From positions 1-7,836 of the forward strand of contig URXG01000092.1 of NCBI GenBank assembly GCA_900551715.1: a DNA stretch of 7,836 nucleotides. Reading direction: 5' to 3'. Position 1 is the stretch's first letter, and each line of letters opens with the position of its first letter. The notes under the pieces are model-generated. The model worked only from the letters and a program-made list of their open reading frames with translations, was not told the DNA's origin and ran no database searches. Of this stretch, positions 1-5,534 are shown one piece after another. The DNA is from an uncultured Blautia sp. (GTDB lineage: Bacteria > Bacillota > Clostridia > Lachnospirales > Lachnospiraceae). A program made the position numbers and the translations under genes.

Positions 1-51
1 AACCCTGCGAATATGCCCGTAAATCAAGCATTTTTCAAGACAATCAACTAA
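1..51 (+). other. possible 3' end of an upstream coding frame
   Basis: Frame 1 is open from the window edge to a TAA at 49-51 and frame 3 is open to a TAA at 54-56. Either could be the last codons of a gene outside the window. About 16 codons are too few to recognise a family, and neither frame has clear support. Confidence 0.2.
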
Positions 52-909
52 TTTAAAGAAAAAAAGAGCGTTGTTTTAAAGTACAGATACCAGTTTTCAA
101 AATGTTATGGCAATATCAGGCTGACCAGAAATATAAAAATAAAAAAAAGAAAAGAAATCGGTGAAAATTATTTTAAATTAAGATATCCATATTGGAAAGT
201 AAGTAAAAGTGATGGTACGGCTGACTTAAGGATAAGTCATAATGAGATCATATGGCAGAATAGCAAATTATATATTGAAAAATATATAGTGATTTCAAAA
301 TTTCCATTAGAAATATATTCTGTCGTTAAAGAATTGAGAGTACAGGGAATAAAAATTAGGCTGTCGTGTGAAGAAAAAAAGAAGAAAGTAAAGTTAGAGA
401 AAAGAAAAAGAATATTTATTAACGATGGAAACATTCAAAATATTATAGATTATTATTCGGCTACTCCTACTGATTTTGAAAAGTTATGTGCAAAATTGTT
501 TAAAAGCATGGGATATAAATATAAACTTACACCTCCGACTAATGATGGAGGATACGATATCTTATTGCAAAAAGATAGAGAATGTATAATTGTTGAATGT
601 AAATGTTATTCACAGGGAAAAAATATTGGGCGACCTAGTATTCAGAAACTGGTTGGGGCAAATCAAATTGTACAGGCAGAAAGAATGCTGTTTGTTACTA
701 CCAGTGATTTTTCAACGGCAGCTGTTAATTATGCCGAAACAATAGGTGTAGAATTAATAAATGGTTATGGGCTGTTAAAACTTCTGGAGAAAAAAGGATT
801 TCTGGAGAAAGAGAAAAATATAACTATATCTGATGAAGAATGTGAACTGGAAATAAGAGATATGAGAGAATATGTACCAAAAGATATTTATAAGGAGTAC
901 TTTTTATAA
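52..909 (+). pseudogene. Mrr-type restriction endonuclease (PD-(D/E)xK), probable 5'-damaged gene
   Basis: The protein matches the Mrr_cat restriction-endonuclease family, nucleases that often cleave modified foreign DNA. Counting from the GTG at 289, the core starts at DFEKLCAKLF (about residue 62). It then shows GGYDI with Asp90, VECK with Glu103 and Lys105, a downstream Gln (IQKLVGA, about 119), FVTTSDFSTAA and a closing ELINGYGLLKLL. These are the family's catalytic and structural motifs, so the nuclease fold looks complete. The frame is open back to 52 and reads as credible protein (YPYWKVSKSDGT, NEIIWQNSKLYIEKY), yet contains no ATG, GTG or TTG before 289, and 289 has no Shine-Dalgarno sequence. 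The true N-terminus is therefore probably in another frame (8-A run at 141-148) or was lost by truncation. Codon use is very AT-rich compared with the genes to the right, suggesting transfer. The family call is firm; functionality is doubtful. Confidence 0.75.
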
Positions 910-915
910 GAGATT

Positions 916-942
916 TATAGCCCGGTAAGGTGCCGGGCTATA
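916..942. terminator. bidirectional hairpin between convergent genes
   Basis: A perfect 10-bp stem, TATAGCCCGG (916-925) with CCGGGCTATA (933-942), encloses a 7-nt loop. It sits between the stop of the Mrr-like gene (909) and the stop of the minus-strand DUF3298 gene (947). The flanks are AT-rich, with only short T runs on either strand, so it is a plausible shared terminator of moderate strength. Confidence 0.7.
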
Positions 943-946
943 ATAA

Positions 947-1660
947 TTATCGTAATTTACTTTGCATGATGATAGAAAGATGGCCGTTTCCTCCACCAGG
1001 TGGATAAGGCCCAAAGCAGACAATTAGTCGTTTGCCAGGTTTAAGATAAAAATTAAAATCAGAATATTTCATATTAAGAACATTGTTATACTGTGCAGAT
1101 GACACTTGCCTGGCATAGGCGGTAGCAATATTCTTTTTGGCGTCTCGTTGGCGTCCATATATAACATCTTGGATCCCCATTTTTTTACCGTCTCTGAGGC
1201 GATAGGTAAGTCCATATTCGTAACCGTTATGAACACCGCCAGCCCACCAGTCATTGGTGAATTTAAAACTTATATATCCATTTCGGTTATAAGCTACAGT
1301 GCATTTGGTAGTAGAAAGAAACTGTGCACCTTGTTTCAGATAGAAAGATCCTGAAGATTTATATGTTTCAAAGAATTCAAATAAATTTTTCTTGGCTTCC
1401 AGTGATTGTCGGTAATCAGAACGAAGCGATTTATTGATTTTCTGGATAGTGGCGTTGTTTCCTGTTAATTGTGGAAGCTGATAAAGATATTTGGCACTTA
1501 ATTTTTTGTAACGTTTAACCTTTTGGTAATTGATGATTTTATAAGATGCCTTAGAGGCTGCTGGTACAAGTGAATAATTGGTTATATTCCAGGAAAAAGA
1601 TATAATTGTAACAAGAAAAAATATTATTAAATGTCGAAAGATGTTATGTTTCTTTTTCAT
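947..1660 (-). CDS. secreted DUF3298 (RsiV C-terminal-like) protein
   Basis: This is a 237-aa protein with a basic N-terminus, a hydrophobic segment at residues 9-27 and a small-residue stretch near residues 31-39 (VPAASKAS). It is therefore exported or membrane-tethered. The C-terminal half carries the DUF3298 signature seen in the anti-sigma factor RsiV and the deacetylase PdaC: WWAGGVHNGYEYGLTYRL (about 138-155), then DGKKMGIQDVI, and FYLKPGKRLIVCFGPYPPGG (about 204-223), the usual block ending in a pro-gly-rich turn. No cytoplasmic sigma-binding domain and no polysaccharide deacetylase catalytic domain is present, so it is a stand-alone envelope domain of unknown role. The ATG is well supported by AAGGAGG about 7 nt upstream (near 1668-1675). 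A perfect 15-bp palindrome lies in its leader. No sigma factor gene is adjacent, which argues against an RsiV role. Confidence 0.75.
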   Translation of the reverse strand: MKKKHNIFRHLIIFFLVTIISFSWNITNYSLVPAASKASYKIINYQKVKRYKKLSAKYLYQLPQLTGNNATIQKINKSLRSDYRQSLEAKKNLFEFFETYKSSGSFYLKQGAQFLSTTKCTVAYNRNGYISFKFTNDWWAGGVHNGYEYGLTYRLRDGKKMGIQDVIYGRQRDAKKNIATAYARQVSSAQYNNVLNMKYSDFNFYLKPGKRLIVCFGPYPPGGGNGHLSIIMQSKLR

Positions 1661-1687
1661 GATAAGACCTCCTTTTCCTTGAGTGTA

Positions 1688-1702
1688 TCACATAATATGT
1701 GA
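1688..1702. promoter_or_regulatory. 15-bp perfect palindrome upstream of the DUF3298 gene
   Basis: TCACATAATATGTGA is a perfect dyad with a single central base, starting 28 bp upstream of the minus-strand start codon. On that strand it includes TATTAT, a possible -10 element, although no good -35 partner was found. It could be an operator for an unidentified repressor. The TCACA/TGTGA half-sites resemble Crp half-sites in inverted order, but that is only a resemblance. Confidence 0.4.
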
Positions 1703-1726
1703 AAAGAAAATAAATTTTATATAGGG

Positions 1727-1756
1727 TTGACAATATAATCTTTTGCGTTCTAATAT
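1727..1756 (+). promoter_or_regulatory. sigma-A-type promoter for the hydrolase pseudogene
   Basis: TTGACA (1727-1732) and TAATAT (1751-1756) are separated by 18 bp, 35 bp upstream of the hydrolase ATG at 1792. An AAAAGGGG ribosome binding site lies at 1777-1784. This is the best-matching promoter in the window. Confidence 0.7.
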
Positions 1757-1766
1757 TTGGTTAGAA
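1748..1766. promoter_or_regulatory. inverted repeat overlapping the -10 (candidate operator)
   Basis: TTCTAA (1748-1753) and TTAGAA (1761-1766) form a perfect 6-bp inverted repeat with a 7-bp spacer, covering the -10 hexamer and the expected transcription start. The position suits a repressor such as a TetR- or MarR-type protein, but no regulator is encoded beside it. Confidence 0.35.
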
Positions 1767-1791
1767 TAAACTAATTAAAAGGGGCGTAGCT

Positions 1792-2582
1792 ATGCGATTT
1801 TATGAAAGTGGTGACAAAACAAAACCGGTAATCTTTCTTTTTCCCGGAACCTGCTGTCTGTATACCAGTTTTGACCATGTACTGGAAGGTCTTCATCAGT
1901 ATTTTTACACAGTACCGGTTTCTTATGATGGTTTTGACCCCTCAGAAAAATAGAATTTGTTTCCACGGAAGCAGAATGTGAAAAAATAGAGCAGGAAATC
2001 CAGGAGAAATATAATGGCAGGATTAGAGCCGCCTATGGCTGTTCACTGGGAGGCAGTTTTGTGGCACTTCTGATCCAGCGAAAAAAGATTCACATAGACC
2101 ATGGAATCATAGGCAGCAGTGATATGGATGAAGCCGGACTTTTTATGGCAAAAATCCAGTTAGCAGTTATAGTACCCATTATGTACAAGATGGTGCAGAC
2201 AGGAAAACTCCCTGGATGGATGCAGAAGAGGATGGATAAAGCAGATGAGGGGAAGAAAGAACTGGTCAATCGTTTCCTGGATATGTTTGGCATTGGAAAG
2301 GGCGGTAATTCCTGGATCACGAAAACCAGTATTTACAACCAGTTTTATTCAGACCTCGTAACAAAGGTACAGCATGGAATCCATGTACCAGGAACGATAA
2401 TCCATGTGTTTTATGCAACCAAAATGGGAGCAAAATATGAAAAAAGATACAATACTTACTTTAAAAATCCGAACATCCGAAGAAAAGATATGCAGCATGA
2501 AGAACTGTTCTGCTGCCATATAGAGGAATGGGGGGAGGAAGTGAAGGCTGTTGATTTATACTTAAAACTGACCCAGTTTTAA
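1792..2582 (+). pseudogene. alpha/beta hydrolase, frameshifted
   Basis: The first part reads in frame 1 from ATG 1792: MRFYESGDKTKPVIFLFPGT, then SYDGFDPSEK and a TAG at 1951. The rest continues in frame 3 from about 1950 (IEFVSTEAECEKIEQEI) to 2582. One extra A in the A run at 1946-1950 would join them into about 263 aa. Family marks are the oxyanion-type FPGTCC, the nucleophile elbow GCSLGG (Ser codon 2043, about residue 85), HVPGTIIHVFYA, and a probable catalytic His in DMQHEEL (codon 2496). Substrate and role are unknown. The ribosome binding site and promoter upstream are good, so the gene was once expressed. The last codons (KAVDLYLKLTQF) seem to come from an inserted IS end, so the C-terminus is also altered. 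A programmed -1 shift is possible in principle but the site is not a strong heptamer. Confidence 0.8.
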
Positions 2583-2600
2583 CGAGGAAAATTGACCCAT
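2549..2600. mobile_element. possible IS end remnant with repeated TGACCCA
   Basis: AAAACTGACCCA (2564-2575) and AAAATTGACCCA (2588-2599) are direct repeats offset by 24 bp with one mismatch. A TGTTGATT start at 2549 lies inside the hydrolase tail. Short repeats of this sort near a TG terminus recall ends of IS21-like elements, but no transposase of that family is in the window. The exact boundary and family are inference from memory of such ends. Confidence 0.3.
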
Positions 2601-2644
2601 CTACAGCAGTGGCAATGAGTAAGTAGAACTGGTCTTGATTATAC

Positions 2645-2683
2645 TGTACCTTGCTACGAGTTTTATTTTCGTAGCAAGGTGCA
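2645..2683. repeat. stem-loop 1 of a three-hairpin array
   Basis: ACCTTGCTACGA (2648-2659) pairs perfectly with TCGTAGCAAGGT (2669-2680). A G-T wobble and two more pairs extend the stem to 15 bp (2645-2659 with 2669-2683). The loop is 9 nt. No T tract follows, so it is not a standard terminator. It lies between the IS-end-like repeats and the transposase remnant. Confidence 0.7.
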
Positions 2684-2684
2684 T

Positions 2685-2714
2685 AGGACTGATCCCATTA
2701 CTGGGATCAGTCCT
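2685..2714. repeat. stem-loop 2 of a three-hairpin array
   Basis: AGGACTGATCCCA (2685-2697) pairs perfectly with TGGGATCAGTCCT (2702-2714), giving a 13-bp stem with a TTAC tetraloop. One nucleotide separates it from stem-loop 1 and one from stem-loop 3. Confidence 0.75.
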
Positions 2715-2715
2715 G

Positions 2716-2731
2716 CCGGAGAAGACTCCGG
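2716..2731. repeat. stem-loop 3 of a three-hairpin array
   Basis: CCGGAG (2716-2721) pairs with CTCCGG (2726-2731) around an AAGA loop. The stem is short but GC-rich. It is the last of three consecutive stem-loops with single-nucleotide junctions. Confidence 0.6.
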
Positions 2732-3395
2732 TTCTATAGCAATCTGGACTACATCCTGTTTATGGGTGGATGGTTTCGAAAAGGAGAACATAAACATGTT
2801 TTTGCATATGCAGGATATAAAACTCCGGCAATCGCCCATCAGCTGTTGGAAGATGGAATCCAGCCGCTTTTTCCGTATACCCGTCCCAAAACCAAAGAAG
2901 GCTTTTTCGGAAAACACGAATTCGCATATGATGAATACTATGATTGTTATATATGTCCGGGAGCACATATATTGACATACAGTACAACAAACAGAAGTGG
3001 ATATAAAGAGTATAAAAGCTGCGGTGAACATTGTGCTGAATGCCAATATCTTTCAAAATGCACAGAAAGTAAAGATCATGTAAAACTGATCAGACGTCAT
3101 GTATGGGAAGAATACATGGAAGTGGCAGAAGACATTCGACATACGATAGGAAACAGACAAATCTATCAGTTAAGAAAAGAAACCATAGAGACGATTTTAT
3201 GTACAGCGAAAGAACAGCATGGATTTCGATATACGCAGTATGTAGGAAAGGCGCGGATGGAGATGAAAGCCGGGCTTACCTTCGTATGCATGAATCTGAA
3301 AAAACTGGCAAAGATTCTGGAAAAACGAGGCTGGAATACAGCCACTTTTTTATATTTTGAGCTAAGAACAAGAATAAAATCAATATTTAAAAAAA

Positions 3396-3422
3396 TGGTG
3401 TTGGGCATAACACCCAGCACCA
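3396..3422. repeat. hairpin inside the 3' end of the transposase remnant
   Basis: TGGTGTTGGG (3396-3405) pairs with CCCAGCACCA (3413-3422) as a 10-bp stem with one G-T wobble and a 7-nt loop. It lies 16 bp upstream of the terminator hairpin and may be part of the IS right-end structure. Confidence 0.5.
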
Positions 3423-3438
3423 AGTTTGTCTACAGTCT

Positions 3439-3471
3439 GAGGACTACCGCGGAGACAGTAGTCCTCTTTTT
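3439..3471 (+). terminator. intrinsic terminator at the right end of the IS1182 remnant
   Basis: GAGGACTAC (3439-3447) pairs with GTAGTCCTC (3458-3466) around a 10-nt loop, followed directly by five T residues (3467-3471). This is a classical Rho-independent terminator for plus-strand transcription and overlaps the final codons of the remnant frame. Confidence 0.8.
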
Positions 3472-3490
3472 GAGGGTATGAGAAATATCG

Positions 3491-3529
3491 TAGATTCTTA
3501 AAGGAATCTTATTTATTGGAAAGAATCTA
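3491..3529 (-). terminator. possible weak terminator of the flavodiiron gene
   Basis: TAGATTCTT (3491-3499) and AAGAATCTA (3521-3529) form a perfect 9-bp inverted repeat with a 21-nt loop, just downstream of the minus-strand stop at 3537. An alternative smaller hairpin uses AGATTC (3492-3497) and GAATCT (3504-3509). The stem is AT-rich and no strong T tract follows on the minus strand, so terminator function is uncertain. Confidence 0.35.
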
Positions 3530-3536
3530 AGCAGTT

Positions 3537-5327
3537 TTACTGAATAGGTTCAAAATCCACAGCTCCATGTTTGCACAGCGGACAGATGATATCTTCCGGA
3601 AGCTCATCACCTTCGTAGATATATCCGCAGACCTTGCATACAAATCCTTTCTTGCCTTCCGTTTCCGGCTTTGGTTTAACATTCTGCTGGTAGTAGGTGT
3701 AGGTCATAGTATCCTGATCACTCATAACTCTGGCTTCTGTAACGCTGCAGATGAACATTCCATGAGTGCCAAGGTCTACATACTGCTCTACTTTCAATGA
3801 CATAAATGCGTTGATATATTTATCCAGGAATACAAGTCCATTGCCGGAACGGTTGATCTTCTGCCCTGCAAATTTGTCTACGGTTCTGCCGGACTGGAAT
3901 CCAAACTGCTGGAAAACAGAGAATGGAGCGTCTACAGAAAGGCAGTTTACATTGAGAACTCCGGTCTGCTGGATTACATGGTGAGAGTAGTTTGCCTTAT
4001 TGATATTTACAGCTACACGATAAGGATTATCTGTCAGCTGAGTTACCGTATTTACAATGAGACCATTGTCTTTCTTTCCGTCATTGGAGGTGATTACATA
4101 GAGACCGTAGCCAATGCGGAACAGTGCAGTCATGTCATTTTTATTTGCAAGGGAATCATCTTTGGCAATATATTCTTTGCAAAGCTCATCTGTCATGGCG
4201 TCGATCTGTTTTCTGTTTTCTTCTTTTACAGCAGACCAGATGTGTACAGAATTCTTCAGCCAGTCGATTTTTTTGCATTTTGACATCATTTCTTTCATGA
4301 TCTTTGCTGCCAGAGGTGCCCAGGTTCCATTTTCAATGAGACCTACGGTACGGTTCTGATAGTTGTGTTCTACCAGTCTGGTGATAAAATCATTCATAAA
4401 TGGATAGATACTTGCGTTATAAGTAGTAGTTGCAAGGATCAGTTTGGAATAGCGGAAAGCATCACTTAATGCCTGAGACATATCATCTCTTGCCAGGTCA
4501 TAAACCAGTACCCGAGGACATCCTTTGGCTTTCAGTTTTTCTGCAAGAAGAGAAACTGCTGTTCTGGTGTGTCCATATACAGAAGTATAGGCAATAACGA
4601 TTCCGTCATCTTCTGGTGTGTAGGAAGACCAGGTGTCATAGAGACTGATATAATGTCCAAGATCTTCTGTAAGAACCGGTCCATGAAGTGGGCAGATGAT
4701 CTGAATGTCAAGAGTGGCTGCCACTTTCAGAAGGTTCTGTACCTGTGCACCATATTTGCCTACAATACCAATAAAGTATCTTCTTGCTTCGTCATCCCAT
4801 GGTTCATCTACATCCAGAGCTCCGAATTTGCCGAATCCGTCTGCAGAGAAAAGAACTTTTTCTGTGCTGTCATAGGTAACCATAACTTCCGGCCAGTGTA
4901 CCATCGGCGCAAATACAAAAGTAAGTTGATGATATCCAAGTGAAAGTGTACCGCCGTTGTCCATTTCGATTTTCTGGTTTTCCAAATCCAGTTCAAAGAA
5001 GTTGCGAATCATGTTGAAGGCTTTGGCTGTAGCAACTACAGTTGTGTCAGGATATACTTTCAGGAAGTTGGCAACGTTGGCTGCATGGTCCGGTTCCATA
5101 TGTTGTACGATCAAATAATCTGGTTTGCGTCCATTCAGAACCTGCTGAATGTTGTCCAGCCACTGATGGGTGAAGTCTGCATCTACAGTGTCCATAACTG
5201 CGATCTTTTCATCCAGGATCACATAGGAGTTATAAGACATTCCACTGGGAACTTTGTACTGACCTTCAAAAAGATCAATGCGGTGGTCGTTTACGCCTAC
5301 ATACTTGATAGTATCTGTAATCTTCAT
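3537..5327 (-). CDS. flavodiiron protein fused to flavin reductase and rubredoxin domains
   Basis: This cytoplasmic 596-aa protein is predicted to reduce O2 to water and/or NO to N2O. Residues 1-240 form the metallo-beta-lactamase-like diiron domain. All expected ligands are visible: HMEPDH (His76, Glu78, Asp80, His81), His144 (MVHWPE), Asp163 (SADGFG) and His215 (CPLHGP). Residues 242-385 are a flavodoxin domain with the FMN phosphate loop TSVYGHT (248-254). Residues about 398-545 resemble the flavin-reductase domain of high-molecular-weight rubredoxins (ALFRIGYGLYVITS). The tail (561-596) has two CxxC pairs, Cys564/567 and Cys582/585, only 14 residues apart. This is a short rubrerythrin-like rubredoxin centre. 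The fusion gives an internal electron path from a reduced pyridine nucleotide or flavin to the diiron site; the donor is inferred. The start is supported by GGAGG at 5337-5341. It is divergent from a Crp/Fnr gene. Confidence 0.95.
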   Translation of the reverse strand: MKITDTIKYVGVNDHRIDLFEGQYKVPSGMSYNSYVILDEKIAVMDTVDADFTHQWLDNIQQVLNGRKPDYLIVQHMEPDHAANVANFLKVYPDTTVVATAKAFNMIRNFFELDLENQKIEMDNGGTLSLGYHQLTFVFAPMVHWPEVMVTYDSTEKVLFSADGFGKFGALDVDEPWDDEARRYFIGIVGKYGAQVQNLLKVAATLDIQIICPLHGPVLTEDLGHYISLYDTWSSYTPEDDGIVIAYTSVYGHTRTAVSLLAEKLKAKGCPRVLVYDLARDDMSQALSDAFRYSKLILATTTYNASIYPFMNDFITRLVEHNYQNRTVGLIENGTWAPLAAKIMKEMMSKCKKIDWLKNSVHIWSAVKEENRKQIDAMTDELCKEYIAKDDSLANKNDMTALFRIGYGLYVITSNDGKKDNGLIVNTVTQLTDNPYRVAVNINKANYSHHVIQQTGVLNVNCLSVDAPFSVFQQFGFQSGRTVDKFAGQKINRSGNGLVFLDKYINAFMSLKVEQYVDLGTHGMFICSVTEARVMSDQDTMTYTYYQQNVKPKPETEGKKGFVCKVCGYIYEGDELPEDIICPLCKHGAVDFEPIQ

Positions 5328-5397
5328 ATAGTGTGTCCTCCGTTTTTTAAATTAATAATGATAGAGATTCAGGTGATTTTACTTGTTTTATGCTGTT

Positions 5398-5426
5398 ATT
5401 GTAACTTAGTTTTTGTGTATCTGTAA
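5398..5426 (-). promoter_or_regulatory. promoter of the flavodiiron gene
   Basis: On the minus strand TTACAG (5426-5421) and TACAAT (5403-5398) are separated by exactly 17 bp. The expected start near 5391 leaves a leader of roughly 64 nt before the ATG. The -35 is imperfect, which suits activation by a factor bound just upstream. Confidence 0.5.
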
Positions 5427-5429
5427 CTT

Positions 5430-5445
5430 TGTTAAAAGAATAACA
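5430..5445. promoter_or_regulatory. candidate Crp/Fnr-type binding site, TGTTA-N6-TAACA
   Basis: TGTTA (5430-5434) and TAACA (5441-5445) form a perfect dyad with a 6-bp spacer, the same geometry as the Crp site TGTGA-N6-TCACA. It ends 3 bp upstream of the flavodiiron -35 (5426), close to the class II activator position. The encoded Crp/Fnr protein next door is the obvious candidate ligand; that link is inference. Confidence 0.5.
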
Positions 5446-5467
5446 GAATTTCCTAAAAAATTCTGTT
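5442..5467. promoter_or_regulatory. 26-bp dyad in the divergent promoter region
   Basis: AACAGAATTT (5442-5451) and AAATTCTGTT (5458-5467) are perfect 10-bp inverted repeats around a 6-bp spacer. The left arm overlaps the TAACA half of the TGTTA-N6-TAACA site. It lies between the two promoters, about 65 bp upstream of the expected regulator start, so it may be an operator, possibly shared by both genes. Confidence 0.45.
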
Positions 5468-5474
5468 GCAAAAG

Positions 5475-5514
5475 TCACAAAACAGTGATTTGTTGAGAAA
5501 AAATATGTTATAAT
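5475..5514 (+). promoter_or_regulatory. extended -10 promoter of the Crp/Fnr gene with upstream dyad
   Basis: TGTTATAAT (5506-5514) is an extended -10 (TG-N-TATAAT) with no convincing -35 at 16-18 bp. TCAC (5475-5478) and GTGA (5485-5488) form a dyad with a 6-bp spacer centred about 40 bp before the expected start near 5521. The start would lie at the AAAGGAGG ribosome binding site (5521-5528), giving a very short leader of about 14 nt. Confidence 0.55.
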
Positions 5515-5534
5515 CTGGAAAAAGGAGGTTTTTT

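Larger units (their letters stand above)
2762..3481 (+). pseudogene. IS1182-family transposase remnant, 5'-truncated and internally deleted
   Basis: The 239-codon frame carries IS1182-type DDE transposase blocks in order. They are GWFRKGEHKHVFAYA (residues 3-17), GYKTPAIAHQLLEDGIQPLF, YTRPKTKEGFFGKHEF, the Cys-rich part (CYICPG, CGEHCAECQYLSKC), RRHVWEEYMEVAEDIRHT, RKETIETILCTAKEQHGFRY and GKARMEMKAGLTFVCMNLKK. Full-length relatives have an N-terminal region of some 200 residues, missing here. They also have several tens of residues between FAYA and GYKTP, including the second catalytic Asp (usually ...ADAGYKTP). Here FAYA joins GYKTP directly at about 2810-2813. The motif around the catalytic Glu also looks degenerate (ETILCTAKE against the ERIFGTAKE I recall). 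It cannot encode an active enzyme. The last codons run through two hairpins at the element's right end. Confidence 0.85.

Noticed and set aside
1944..1953. Programmed -1 ribosomal frameshift in the hydrolase
   Set aside because: The A GAA AAA context is a poor slippery heptamer, no clear stimulatory stem follows, and such hydrolases are not known to need frameshifting. A simple indel is more likely.
2645..2731. CRISPR-like or group II intron origin of the hairpin array
   Set aside because: The three stem-loops differ in sequence and there are no regular spacers, so it is not CRISPR. No intron domain V motif or reverse transcriptase is present.
2663..3046. 127-codon minus-strand frame opposite the transposase remnant
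   Set aside because: It reads antisense through the IS1182 frame and the hairpin array, has no ribosome binding site, and its sequence is explained by the transposase on the other strand.
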